DNA of 64,000 nucleotides from Monodelphis domestica (Eukaryota > Chordata > Mammalia > Didelphimorphia > Didelphidae): positions 85,995,735-86,059,734 of the forward strand of contig NC_077227.1 of the NCBI RefSeq assembly GCF_027887165.1. The letters run 5' to 3'. Made by a program: the position numbers and the translations under genes. The notes below the pieces were generated by a model. It was given only the letters and a program-made list of their open reading frames with translations, searched no databases and was not told the origin of the DNA. Shown here piece after piece: positions 1-10,899 of this stretch (position 1 is the stretch's first letter; each line of letters opens with the position of its first letter).

Positions 1-187
1 TGCCTTCCCTCCCTCCATTCTTTAACTGGAGGCAGCTCCTCAGAGAATTATAACTTTACTACTCCCCATCTATCCAATAACAGTATTTGTTGAAGGAGTA
101 CTGAATGAAGACATAAATAAAGGTGCCCAGAACAGAGGATGTATGAAGGAAAGAAGAGAAGATGGGAAGAAGAAAGGGAGGGATGGA

Positions 188-428
188 GGAAGGAAGGAAG
201 GAAGGAAGGAAGGAAGGAAGGAAGGAAGGAAGGAAGGAAGGAAGGAAGGAAGGAAGGAAGGAAGGAAGGAAGGAAGGAAGGAAGGAAGGAAGGAAGGAAG
301 GAAGGAAGGTAGGGAGGAAGGAAGGGAGGAAGGAAGGGAGGAAGGAAGGGAGGGAGGGAGGGAGGGAAGGAGGGAGGGAGGGAGGGAAGGAGGGAGGGAG
401 GGAGGGAGGGAAGGAGGGAGGGAGGGAA
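188..428. repeat. (GGAA)n tetranucleotide array grading into (GGGA)n
   Basis: A long GGAA array (from about 188 to 310) continues into GGGA-rich units to about 428. Any translation of it (Lys-Glu-Gly-Arg repeats) is an artefact of the array. The second half has many G-triplets separated by single A residues and could form G-quadruplexes on the + strand. Confidence 0.97.
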
Positions 429-439
429 GAAGAGAGGAA

Positions 440-540
440 GGATTACTTAGGAGCCTATTATGTGTCGGGTACTGTTCTAAGGAATTTTACAAATTTCTCA
501 TTTGAGTCCTAAAACAACCCAGTAATTTAGGTGCTGAAAG
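440..540 (-). repeat. MIR-like CORE-SINE fragment
   Basis: The text reads as the reverse complement of a MIR 3' half: a 'cctattatgtgtcgggtact' block, then 'tttctcatttgagtcct'. It abuts the tetranucleotide array. Old and diverged. Confidence 0.5.
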
Positions 541-1369
541 CTTCATTAAGCAATTCACTTCACAGTCCATGAAGCTCTTAGTCCACCATACTTTGTAAAA
601 TGGGAGTAATTTTCATTTGAAACTAGCTATACAAAACTAGAGTATCAGTTGTTCCAGTCAATGGTGTTTGGCAATCTTTAAGCTTAGGGCAGAGGAAAAA
701 AAATGTATTCAGCTTTGAGCTGCCTCAGGAAGTTTATCCAATATTAGTAATTTAAAATTTATTGAGATTTTCTCTCATTTACATCTGCATCTGTGAGGGT
801 AATCCCTGCATTAATAACAACACATCCATTGATCTATTAAAAATTTAAGATATCAAATATTGTCTTATTCTGGAAGTGGATCCAATTTGAGGAACATGCT
901 TTTTTTGTTCAGTATACATTTCATCACAATACAAACACTCTGGCTTCTTGTCTAGCTAAACAAGAGGTTTGATTGCTCCAAGCGTATTCTCAATCATTTC
1001 TACTGAAATGTTATCAACATATTTTTCCACAGATATTAACATTCTTTGTCCTTTCAAAAGAGGAAAACAGTGTCTCTCCATATCTGGCCCTGAGGAAGCC
1101 TTTCAAAATGTTCAAGAGATATAGGCCCTTAAAAAAACAAATAAAAAATCCAAGCCTTTCAAAAGAACAGGGGGTCACAGGTTAGCCTTAAGGGCCAAGA
1201 ACTACAACTATTTATTGTAATGCAATTACCATACCAACTCAACCATCACACAAAGCCTCCTCTGTCTCTTATTAGAGAAAATCTACTTTAAAATACCAAA
1301 TAACTTTGTAAAAGCTGAAATCTCTTCATGAAAAATACCAAATATGACATCCCAAATCTGAACCATTAC
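541..1369. other. No recognisable feature
   Basis: AT-rich sequence without a supported gene. The one open frame of about 70 codons near 973-1185 has no recognisable motif and I do not call it. Confidence 0.4.
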
Positions 1370-1522
1370 CTATGTGTTTCCAAACAAATGATTTCAACTC
1401 TCTGAGTCTCAATTTCATCATCAATACAATAAAGAAAATAATTCCTTTTCCAGAAGGGTGTTAATGAAGATAGTACGTGTTAAACTTTAAATCACTATAA
1501 AAGTATATGTTATTATTGTTTC
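1370..1522 (+). repeat. MIR-like SINE, 3' part
   Basis: Diverged MIR 3' half on +: a 'ctctgagtctcaatttcatc' block, then a spacer, then a 'ttattattg' tail. No target duplication is visible. Confidence 0.42.
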
Positions 1523-1944
1523 AACAAAATGGCTCAGTAAGAAACAAAGGACAGGAGAAAGCAGCTGAATTACTTAAAGATGCTAACAAAGATTACATTC
1601 CTTAGAATGGTATTCTTTTTTATCTCTCTTTAAATTGTACACTTCCACTACCCTCCTAATCTACTGGTTCATCGTTGCAGAGTATGTAAACTTGGCCTCT
1701 TGAAGGGTATTCCAGGGTATTCAAGTTTCATTTGGATGCAACAAAGTCAAGAAAACCAAGTGACATATGAATATGTCTGTTGTCTAAAGACTAAGTTATC
1801 TAAGTTGAAAGAGGTTCATCATGGCATTATCCATAGCATAAGGATTTTTTTTTTTTTTTGCCAAAGCAACTTGCAGAGATCATGAACTAACACATTAAAG
1901 AGACAATCCATATTGGTGGAGGGAATCTTCACACTGAAAAAAAA

Positions 1945-2028
1945 TATACATAGATTGTGTGAATATTATAATCTTCATTTTACAGATGAAGAAACCAGTT
2001 CATAATGGTTGTAACTTTTCAAAGGTGA
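1945..2028 (-). repeat. MIR-like SINE fragment, cut by the adjoining LTR
   Basis: Contains the MIR antisense signature 'cattttacagatgaagaaac' followed by 'gtaacttttcaaaggtgatg'. The match stops where the LTR at 2029 begins. Confidence 0.45.
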
Positions 2029-2907
2029 TGTAAGAATTTAAAATTTAGGTTTTATGCTAAATATGAAAGTTCTAAAGTAATATTGTGGTCACCAATTTAG
2101 AAATATTATAGCTTAAATCAAAATAACTTTTAGCAGCTTTATTTACCAAGGGGTAGAAAGAATGAAAATGGAAAAGTATAAGAAGGTAGAGAACTGTCTA
2201 GCCTACCACCCTAATGTTGCTCCAGTGTCTGGCTCAGCCCTGCCCAGAATGAGATAATCTACAGCCAGAGGACCCAGTGGTGTCTTCAGCAAGGGTTCCA
2301 CCAACACAACATCCTCCAGGTAAGGAACGCCTCTCCAGAATCAATCTCTCCAGAAACCAGGAAAAGGAAGGCCAGCTACTCACCCAGCAAGCTGATGCAG
2401 TATCCAGGGTTCTTCAGTTCAGCTCCCTACCACAGTGTCCAAAGACAAACTCCAAAAGAGAAGAAGTTCAAAGGAGAAGTCCAAAGAAGTCCTCCAAAGA
2501 AGAAGTCCAAAGGTGAATTCCCAAGGAGCAGTCCTCCAAAGAAGAAGTCAAAAGGAGAAGTCCCAAGGAGTGGTCCTCCAAAAAAGTCCAAAGGAGAAGT
2601 TTGAAGAAGTTCTCCAAAGAAGAAGTCCAAAGGCAAAGTCCCTTGGACAAGAAGTTCAGGATTTTTTATAGTTCTTTTTCCACTTCACTTCCTGTCCCTT
2701 CCCCACTTTGTGGGAACCAATTGCAGTCTTTCAATTTACCTAGCACTGCTCAAGGAAGGTGGAAATAGCCTTTGGAGGGGTGAGCCTACTCTAGTAAGTG
2801 ACTTGTGAATTCTTTTATTTAGTATTAAGTAGAGATGCTTAAGTTTTTGATTGATTAATTTAAAAGTTGCTGATTGATAGACATGGAAGTTTGATTCACT
2901 CTTCACA
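2029..2907 (-). mobile_element. Solo LTR of an endogenous retrovirus-like element (copy A)
   Basis: This about 880-bp block is collinear with the LTR at 44293-45010: the same left end ('aagaatttaaaatt'), the same middle ('ccagctactcacccagcaag') and the same right end ('gattcactcttcaca'). Orientation is minus because the TATA-like box, the AATAAA-like signal and the TG start all read on -. No internal retroviral region adjoins it, so it is a solo LTR fossil. It is clearly diverged from its sister copy, so an old family. It contains an expanded minisatellite absent from the sister. No clean target duplication was found. Confidence 0.65.
2450..2655. repeat. 42-bp minisatellite inside LTR copy A
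   Basis: About five imperfect units of roughly 42 bp, each built round 'cctccaaagaagaagtccaa' and 'ggagaagtcccaaggag'. At the same place in the sister LTR (about 44690-44755) only a short degenerate 'agttccaag' patch is present. The array therefore expanded in this copy or in its subfamily. Lys/Ser-rich open frames across it are by-products. Confidence 0.75.
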
Positions 2908-3702
2908 ATTATAAATCCTTTAAATGAATGAATCAGATCTATAATTAAGTCTTTTGGCTTCCTGAACAGTGCTCTACTATGTTATATGAAGATAAAAGAG
3001 AAAGAATTAGGCAGAAGGTGGAAGAAAAAAAGATGATTTAATAAGTATTCAATTTGTGCTGACGAAAACCTGTCACTCAGATCTCAGATTTTAGATGAAG
3101 CTTTAAAGTCGATATAATGAATGGGAATGAATAATTTGACTTGTCTGGAATACCCATTGTTGAAACCTGCCCAACTGCAGTCAACTATAACTTTCCAAAG
3201 CCTTTCTTAAAATTACCTCCACAGGATTAGATATACAAGGTGTAAGGCACTGATGCCAAGTGGATGCTTACTTAATGCTCCCCCAGAAGAAGGGGGGAAG
3301 ACATACCCAAATAGTTACACATAAGTCATAAATCTCTAGGCAGGGATTAACAGGAGTTCCAGGGCATATGCAAGCATCAATGAAACAGCTAGTCAGGAAG
3401 AGATGGTTGTGCAATAGATTGTAAATTCATTTGCAAACTAAAGTTGCAGTCCTCTTAAGTAAACAAGATGTATATTTGTCAAGAGGAACATTTCGATAAA
3501 TAAGGCCAAATGACTGGAAAAATGAATCACAGTTCCCATCCAGGGAAAGGCTCCTTACACATCCCAAGAGGTCAAGCCTATAAATCTCTAAGCTTCTCTG
3601 AAGTTGCTTGATTGCAATCTGCCCTTATGCATCTAAACAAACCTCTCAACTATCATTTAACACTGAGTTACTTCTGAATTTCTCAGTTCTTAAATACAAA
3701 TT
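2908..3702. other. No recognisable feature
   Basis: No supported gene or repeat on either strand. Confidence 0.35.
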
Positions 3703-3850
3703 CATGGAATGTTGGAACTGGAAGAGACCTTAGAGATCATTAAATCAAATCCTTGAATTTTACAGATGGGGAAACCAAGGCTAATAAAGTTGTGATATGC
3801 CTAGCATCCCCTAGCTAGTCTGTGGCAGAGCTAGGATTGAGAATATGAAC
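3703..3850 (+). repeat. CORE-SINE-like element (MAR1-type)
   Basis: Reads 'tggaactggaagagacctta', then 'gagatcattaaatcaaatcc', then 'ttttacagatggggaaacc', ending near 'gcagagctaggattgag'. This matches the 'tagagctggaagggacctta' family common in marsupials. Family name from memory. Confidence 0.5.
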
Positions 3851-3875
3851 TAATGATGATAATGAAGGGCATAAA

Positions 3876-4015
3876 GTATTTATGAATTACTTACTATGTG
3901 CTAAACATTGTCATTTTTTCTGGAGAAAAGAAAGGAAAGAAAAAGGGAAAGGTCTGCCCTTGGAGGGCTTATATTTTATTGGGAAAGAACACAGAAAAGG
4001 AATATTGAAGGGGGG
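3876..4015 (-). mobile_element. L2 LINE 3' end fragment
   Basis: Antisense L2 3' end: 'agtatttatgaattacttac' and 'tatgtgctaaacattgtc', then 'ctgcccttggagggcttata' and 'ttttattgggaaagaacac'. This is the usual order for a minus-strand L2 tail. Confidence 0.5.
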
Positions 4016-4915
4016 TATAGTTGGCTGGGAAGTTACCTGGAGGAAAATTCTCTGAGAACCTAGAACAGACATTAATACGTTAAATCCATTTCTATGGTGA
4101 ACTAATAACTACCTGTCTGTTTCAATGAAGATGTAAGATAGTATGATTCATTGGAAGAACTCCATCTAACCAACTGAATCTTATAGTTAAACCTAGTACC
4201 AAAGATTTTCTGAATTTGGGTGACAATAAGCCTCCCAAAGTTTATTGCCAAAGATGTTTGATGGACTCATTTCCTTTAGAAGAAATAAAAAACTTTATCT
4301 CTACTGGGAAAATTTACCTTTCTACTTATAGATCCAGATAGAAGAAATAAGAAGCAGTAATTACTCAGTATCAGGTACAATTGGATCTAGGATTTAGAAC
4401 AAATGAGTCATCTGCTAAGTATTATTGACTTTTTTTTTAAACTAAGATCCTGAAAACTGGATCTTCTTTAAAATTCAAACTGAAGCAGGTTTAGATTCAT
4501 TTAAAAACATATCCTCTTAAATACTGCTGGGATGTCTTCCATATCTTAATATATTTTGTAGAAAATGTGGCAACACATATCCCTTGACATTTTTTTCTAT
4601 TTTCCTAAGAGAAGGATGCATGGGTACATCTTGGTATAAAAAAACAGGAAAAAGAGAAGGGGAAATTGGTGGATGTCTCATGGAACAAGAAGTAAAGAAA
4701 TACTTAAATTGTCAAAGTAACTACTTGACAGCAAAAATAAAGGGAAAAAAAGGAAAACTAATAAGACTCAAGTCTCCATATGGGAGGATCTTGGGGACCA
4801 TGTTAGGAGAATGTGTTCTAAGTGAAATCACATTCTATCCTTTTTTTTTTTTCATTTTCAAGCATATTATCCTATTATATGAGAACTCAACTAGGGAAAA
4901 TAACCATGGGTGAAC
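4016..4915. other. No recognisable feature
   Basis: AT-rich with poly-T and poly-A patches. A 109-codon open frame at 4584-4913 has no family signature, and its residue composition follows the A-rich DNA, so it is not called. Confidence 0.35.
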
Positions 4916-4923
4916 CTTTAGAA

Positions 4924-5113
4924 CAAAGATTCATCAACTGAGGTTCATGAACTTAAAAAGTGTTTTGATAACCATTCTTCAAGATAATTGGTTTTCTTCA
5001 TAAGTCTATATATTTTATTTTATGCATTTAAAAATATCATTCTGATAGGAGGTCCATAGGTTTCACCAGACTGCCAAAGGTATCTATGAGACAAAAAAGG
5101 ATAAGAACACTTG
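4924..5113. mobile_element. hAT-type MITE (Charlie-like, non-autonomous)
   Basis: A 190-bp element with imperfect terminal inverted repeats: left 'caaagattcatcaac' against the complement of the right end, 'caagtgttcttatcc'. It is flanked by a near-perfect 8-bp duplication, ctttagaa (4916-4923) and ctttagag (5114-5121), the hAT hallmark. The inner text 'caccagactgccaaaggtat' resembles an old mammalian hAT repeat. It carries no coding capacity, so it would have been moved in trans by a hAT transposase. Confidence 0.7.
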
Positions 5114-5139
5114 CTTTAGAGTTTAGTCCACATTAAAAC

Positions 5140-5880
5140 TATCTAGTACTGGCTAAGGCACAGAGAATGATTAATAGAACAGAACAGACATACAACAAAC
5201 AATAATAAAAGATTATAGTAATTTTGTGTTTGACAAAAGTAAAAATCCAAGCTTTGGGGTTAAGAATTCACTATTTGGGAAAAATTATTGAAAAAACTAG
5301 AAAGCAGACTAGCAGAAACTAGGTATAGAGCAATTTCTTAAACATTTTTCAAGATAAGATCAAAATGAATATATAATCTAGTCATAAAATAAATCTCATA
5401 AGCAAATTAAAAGAACATAGATCATATTATCAATCACTTCTAGAGATAGAAGAATTTATGAATAAAGAAGAGAGAGAAGTTTTGAAATGTATAATTTTTA
5501 TTTCACTAAATTTAAAAGGGTTTGTACAAATAAGATGCAACCAAGATTAGAAGGAAAGTAGAAAATTGGGGGAGGGGAATTTATCAGACAGTTTTTTGAA
5601 TACAGGTCTCATATCTAAAATATATATACAACTTTATCAAATATATAAGAATATAACCCAGTTGACAGATGGTCAAAAGATATGAACAGACTATATGTGG
5701 ATAAAGAAATCAAAGCTTCATGTGGCCATATGAAAAAATGCTCTAAATCATTATTGATTAGAGAAATGTAAATCAAAACAACCGTGAGATCATGTAACTA
5801 TGGAAAACAATGCTAAATTAATTAAATAAACTTTTTTTTTAAATCCTTGAGATATCATCTCACATCCATTAGATTAGTTA
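5140..5880 (+). mobile_element. Old L1 LINE, ORF2 C-terminal part, left piece
   Basis: Conceptual translation on + shows diverged L1 ORF2: 'KDMNRLYVDKEIKA' and 'MKKCSKSLLIREM' correspond to the same region of the better-preserved L1 at 12763-15669 ('KDMNRRFSDKEIKT', 'MKKCSKSLIIREM'). There are many stops. The copy is cut at about 5880 by the RTE-like element and resumes at about 7671. Confidence 0.75.
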
Positions 5881-7670
5881 AAATCAATTGAACAACTTGA
5901 CATCCCTCCTTCAATAGAGGAAGTCCAAAAAGCCATCAAACAAATGAGCGCAGGCAAGGCACCAGGTAAAGACGGGATCCCAACCGAGGTGTACAAGGCC
6001 TTAAATGGAAAGGCTCTCCAGGCATTCTACATAGTGCTGACCAGCATGGGAAGAGGAAGACATGCCCCCAGAACTCAGAGATGCCTCCATCGTAGCCCTA
6101 TACAAGAACAAAGGCGCATGAGCAGCCTGTGACAACTACAGAGGAATCTCACTACTCTCCACTGCTAGAAAGATCCTCACCTGTGTTATACTCAACAGAC
6201 TCCTGTCATCTGTTTCAGAGCAGAACCTGCCTGAATCACAATGTGGCTTCCGACCAGATCACAGCACCATCGACATGGTCTTCAAGGTGAGGCAAATGCA
6301 GGAAAAATGCCTTGAGCAGAACCTGAGTCTCTACATTGTCTTCATAGACCTGACAAAGGCGTTCGACACAGTGAACAGGGACACATTGTGGGTGATCCTC
6401 AGCAAGCTCAGTTGCCCAGCAAAATTCTTCAAACTGATCCAGCTCTTTCATGTCGACATGACAGGGGAAGTCCTATCTGGTGGAGAGACTTCCAATTGCT
6501 TCAACATCTCCAATGGCGGGAAACAAGGCTGTGTCCTTGCTCCGGTACTATTCAACCTATTTTTCACCCAAGTATTACGACATGCTGTGATGGATCTAGA
6601 CCTGGCCGTCTACATCAAATACCAACTGGATGGCTCACTATTTGACTCGCCGCCTGACTGCAAAAACAAAGACAACAGAGAGACTCATCCTGGAAGCTCT
6701 CTTTGCAGATGACTGTGCTCTCATGGCCCACCAAGAAAATCATCTCCAAACCATTGTGGACAGGTTCTCTACTGCAACAAAACTGTTTGGCCTGACTATC
6801 AGCCTCAGCAAAACAGAGGTGCTGTTCCAACCTGCACCAGGGAGGCCAACGAACCAGCCAGTCAACACTTTCAAGTACCTGGGCAGCACCATCACCAATG
6901 ACGGGTCCCTAGACCAAGAGATTAATGCCAGGATCCAAAAGGCCAGCCAGGCACTCAGGCGGCTGCGCTCCAAAGTCCTCCAACACAGCGGTATAAGCAC
7001 TGCGACGAAGCTCAAAGTGTACAACGCAGTGGTCCTCAGCTTGCTCCTGTATGGTTGTGAGACATGGACACCATACCGGAAGCACATGAAACAGCTGGAG
7101 CAATTCCACCAATGCTCCCTCTGGTCAATCATGAGGATCCGATGGCAGGACCGAATCACCAACCAGGAAGTCCTCGACAGAGCCAACTCCACCAGCATCG
7201 AAGTCCTGGTCCTCAAAACCCAGCTATGATGGTCTGGACACGTCATCCACATGGACCCACAGCGAACACCAAGACAGGTATTCTATGGTGAACTGTCAGC
7301 TGGACTCAGGAAACAAGGCCGACCAAAGAAAAGATTCAAGGATCAGCTAAAGTCCAACTTGAAGTGGGCTGGCATGACACCAAAGCAACTAGAACTCGCT
7401 GCCTCTGACAGAAGCAGCTGGCGAACCCACATTCACCATGCTGCCACCACCTTTGAAGATGAGCGACATCGACGTCTTGCCGCTGCGCGTGAACGTCGAC
7501 ACCAGGCCACAATCGCACCTCCCGTAACAACTGGCATCCCATGCCCCATGTGCCACAAACTGTGCACCTCAGCCTTTGGACTCCAAAGCCACATGAGGGT
7601 ACACTGTAGATGAAACTGCACAAAGACAATAGTCATTCTCGATCACCGAGAGACTACTATATATATATTA
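5881..7670 (+). mobile_element. RTE-like non-LTR retrotransposon, 5'-truncated, reverse transcriptase plus C-terminal C2H2 finger
   Basis: Only the 3' part of a LINE polyprotein remains; the endonuclease is missing. In order: 'SAGKAPGKDGIPTEVYKAL' (5941-5997), 'ESQCGFRPDHSTIDMVF', 'FIDLTKAFDTVNRD', 'GGKQGCVLAPVLFNLFF', the catalytic 'FADDCALM' (about 6702-6725), 'TFKYLGSTITNDGSLD', 'LLYGCETWT', 'GRPKKRFKDQLKSNL', and a terminal C-x2-C-x12-H-x3-H finger at about 7540-7605. Two frameshifts (about 6050 and 6645) and two internal TGA stops (about 6119 and 7227) break it. Both stops sit where Arg (CGA) would fit, so CpG decay is likely. The 3' end is short and closes with a TA microsatellite at 7657-7668. 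The text is far richer in GC and CpG than the L1 it interrupts. The exact clade (RTE or a close relative) is not settled by eye. Confidence 0.85.
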
Positions 7671-8235
7671 AAGGGCAAAATAACCAATGTTGGAAGGAAT
7701 GTAGAAAAAATGAGGACACCAATATACTGTTGGTAGAACTGTGAATTGATTCAAAAATTTTGGAGAAATATTTGGAATTATGCCCAAAGTGTTATAAAAC
7801 CATACACTCTTTGACCCAATAATACCACTAGTAGACTCTTTTCCCAAGGTGATCAGAGAAAAAGGAAAAGAATATATACGTTATTAAATTTTTATAACAG
7901 CTCTCCTTGTGGTAAACTGCAAATTAAGAGAATGCCCATCACCTAGGGAATGGCTAAAAAAGTTTTAGTATATGACTATGAAAGAATGCTATTGTGCCAT
8001 AAGAAATAATGAGCAGCTTAACTTTTTAAAAAACATGGAAAACCCTACATAAAATTATGAAGAATTAAATTTGTAAAACCATGAGAACATTATATGCAGC
8101 AGTAGAAATATTGTTTGAAGAATAACTGTGAATGTGCACCTCCAAAGAAAGAACCAATAAATAGAAACATATGACATAGTTATATGTATAGATAATTAAA
8201 TGATGCCATTTTTAATGCATGAAGAAGAAGGGAGG
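7671..8235 (+). mobile_element. Old L1 LINE, ORF2 C-terminal part, right piece and 3' end
   Basis: Continuation of the L1 cut at 5880. Patches such as 'WKECRKNEDTNILLVEL' and 'MPITxGMA'-like text match the ORF2 C-terminus and 3' region of L1. The join across the insertion is consistent with one continuous L1 copy. Confidence 0.7.
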
Positions 8236-8265
8236 GAGATATCTGGGAATTTTAATGTAACAAAG

Positions 8266-8444
8266 TGAGAAAGAAAGAAAGTGAGAGAGAAAGAAAGAAA
8301 GAGAGAGGGAGGAAGGAAGGAAGGAAGGAAGGAAGGAAGGAAGGAAGGAAGGAAGGAAGGAAGGAAGGAAGGAAGGAAGGAAGGAAGGAAGGAAGGAAGG
8401 AAGGAAGGAAGGAAGGAAGGAAGGAAGGAAGGAAGGAAGGAAGA
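8266..8444. repeat. (GAAA)n/(GGAA)n tetranucleotide array
   Basis: GAAA/GAGA units to about 8305, then uninterrupted GGAA units to 8443. It follows the 3' end of the old L1 and may have grown from its A-rich tail. Long open frames on both strands here are artefacts. Confidence 0.97.
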
Positions 8445-8487
8445 AGATAATGAAACAAAATTTAAAAATTTTTAATTAGTTCATAAT

Positions 8488-8676
8488 CAGTCAGTCAAGA
8501 AGCATTTTTAAAGCATTTATCATGTCCCAGGAACTATGCTAAATGTTGGGAATACAAAGAAAAAAACAACACTGTAGTCTCTGCCCTCAAAGATCTTACA
8601 TTCTAATGAGAGAAACAAACTTTTAATAACTGTTTATACAAAATATATAGAAAATAAATGGAAGATAATCTCTTGG
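8488..8676 (-). mobile_element. L2 LINE 3' end fragment
   Basis: Antisense L2 tail: 'agcatttatcatgtcccagg', 'aactatgctaaatgttggg', 'ctgccctcaaagatcttaca', 'ttctaatgagagaaacaaac'. Confidence 0.6.
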
Positions 8677-8815
8677 AGGGTCAGAAACTGAGACTGATAG
8701 CAATTAACTGAATTGCCCAGGGTCACCAAATTAATAAGTGTTTGAGGCTAGATTTTTAACTCCAGTCTTCCTACCTACAGGCTCAGTGTTCTATCTACTT
8801 ATCCATCTGCCTACC
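8677..8815. repeat. SINE-like fragment
   Basis: Shows 'attgcccagggtcaccaaat', a short gap, then 'ctccagtcttcctac' and 'gttctatctact', the usual order of an antisense MIR-type body. Family uncertain. Confidence 0.4.
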
Positions 8816-9334
8816 TCTGGGCTGAGGTTCCTCATGTTGCCCCCTTCTCTCACCTTACTCTATCATCTCTCTAAATCTGAAGGATCCTGCAATGAAAGTA
8901 GAAACTTTGGACTATATAGGCCTATGAATTGTCTTCCTAGAGGAACATGATAACCACATTCCAGGAAAGGGGAGAGATAGACTAAAGTAGAGATCTAGGC
9001 AAAGGATCCAGGAAGGAAAAGAAGATGCAGTGAAAATAGGAACAAAATTCCTGGCCTATATGAGTCTTTGGACAAAGGGAAAATTAAAGGAGAATTGTAT
9101 GTAACTGCCTATCGACATACATATAAGCTCAGTCCTAACTAAGCTGCCTTGGCACAGGCTGGCAGAAAATAAATTCTTACTGCCTTTCCCTTTCATTTTT
9201 CTAGTAAAATTAAAAACACATTAGGGTTTAAAAAAACAAACAAACATTGATCTCTAAAGTTATAAAGTTGGACTAGATTTCATTAAATTCAGCACAAAAG
9301 TACTACTTAAGCATAGAGTATGTTCAAGGAATAG
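8816..9334. other. No recognisable feature
   Basis: No supported gene, RNA gene or repeat seen. Confidence 0.35.
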
Positions 9335-9810
9335 GTATGGTGGGGATCATGGGGAATACTGAGAAGAATAAGACACTGGCCCTGGACCTTACAGCATACA
9401 GAATAAGCCACGCATTCAAACCATTATAATTTAAAGTAGAACATAAGAAGGCAAAATTCAAATATTATTTTAGTTCAGTAGAGGAAAATATTATTTCCAT
9501 TTAGGTCCACCCAGGGGAGATTTCATTGGAAAATGGCTTTTGAACAGAACCTTTGCCATTAAACAAGTGGATATGAGAGGGAAGGAGGGGAATTAGGTGA
9601 AGATAGATAACAGTATGAGCAAAGGCATTTAGGTAGGAAACTATGGGATATGTTCAGGGGGTGTAACTAATCCAATTTAGTTAAAGCATAAAGTGCATAG
9701 AATAGTGATGTGATAGATTGGGACTGCAATGTAGCATCTTAAATGTCAGGAGAAAAATATTGTCTGCTAAAGATTGACTGAAGATTTTCAAAGGAGGTTA
9801 CATGATAATC
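9335..9810 (-). mobile_element. L2 LINE fragment
   Basis: Antisense L2 3' text: 'gagcaaaggcatttaggtag', 'ataaagtgcatagaatagtg', and 'ttttcaaaggaggttacatg' ('..gcaggggagtgacatga' type). Strongly diverged. Confidence 0.5.
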
Positions 9811-10687
9811 CCTAAAGTCTCGGCCAATTTGGTAATTCTCTCGTCCTTCTGAAATTCCATGCATCTGTTTAGGCTAAGTGAAGGTCCCACTCAAATCTTT
9901 GTCATGGTTGGTAAAAAATCAAATTCAGTTTAGAGCTGTAGTGAGTTGACATTATTATATGAAAGAAAATTTCCTAAGGGAATCTGCAGGAACAAGTTCC
10001 TTGCAACTTTCCCTGCTGATAAAAGGGCACAACACTTCTTTTCACTCTTGAAGTCAGCGTAAAAAACATTTGTTTTCTCTTTTCATGGTCTAATTTGTAG
10101 TGTTTAGCAATGATTTCTACAGCATAGAACTATATCTAAAATTCAATAAAGGCAAGTAAATAGGTTTTAAAATGCTGTTTCCATTTCAATCCCCTCATAT
10201 TGAGTTCATAGGAAAGTCTCATAAACAACACACTTTAAAGATTAGCCTTTGCATTCACACATTTCATTCCCTAGGAAAACATTTCTTTTCATTACTTTCC
10301 TAGGAAAAATGCTACTGAGAATTTTTTAAAGAATTATAAAAACAAGATGTCTATGAGAACAAGTAAAAACACTAACCAACTCATACCATAAAAATCAGCA
10401 ATAGAATATGTACAAATCTAATCCTATCCATTTAAGTCCCATTGTGTATAGAGCATGAGTCAATGAACATCAGAATTACTCCCCTGAATGGCCTCAGTTC
10501 AACTTAGGACTTAAATTCAGTTACACATGGTGGGCAATGATGCTTTTCTTTTGCTTAGAGTCTTCCTTAAGAGCTACCAATTACTCTTAGAAGAAAAAGC
10601 ATATATCAGTGGGCTAAGCATTAGAGTAGGCTAACAGTGTTCTGCTCCCAGATTTTTCTAACAGCAGAAAATGGTTGCATCTTGACT
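9811..10687. other. No recognisable feature
   Basis: AT-rich, no supported gene or repeat. Confidence 0.35.
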
Positions 10688-10780
10688 CTAGGATCATAGT
10701 TGTAGAGATAGAAAGGAATTCAGAGATCATATAGTACCATTGCCTCATTTTGAGAGGAGAAAACTGAGGTCCATTAAGCC
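10688..10780 (+). repeat. CORE-SINE-like fragment (MAR1-type)
   Basis: 'gatcatagttgtagagatag', 'aaaggaattcagagatcata' and 'gaaaactgaggtcc' follow the order of the MAR1-type element at 3703-3850. Diverged. Confidence 0.42.
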
Positions 10781-10899
10781 AACTTCATTATACTTCACCT
10801 ACTTTTTAAATAGTTGGTTTTCTTGGTTTTGTTGCTTGTAGAGTGACTTTACCAAAGCCATACATATAATAAGAGGCTGCTCAAAGGGCAGCCTGAAAA

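Noticed and set aside
143-512. Two long open frames rich in Lys-Glu-Gly-Arg
   Set aside because: They are readings of the GGAA/GGGA array and have no unique sequence; the same applies to 8252-8475.
2450-2655. A possible CRISPR-like array
   Set aside because: Units are contiguous and imperfect with no unique spacers, and the DNA is vertebrate.
2277-2671. Lys/Ser-rich open frames on both strands
   Set aside because: They arise from the 42-bp minisatellite inside an LTR, not from a gene.
6236-7636. Minus-strand open frames of 67-170 codons
   Set aside because: Shadows of the plus-strand RTE-like reverse transcriptase.
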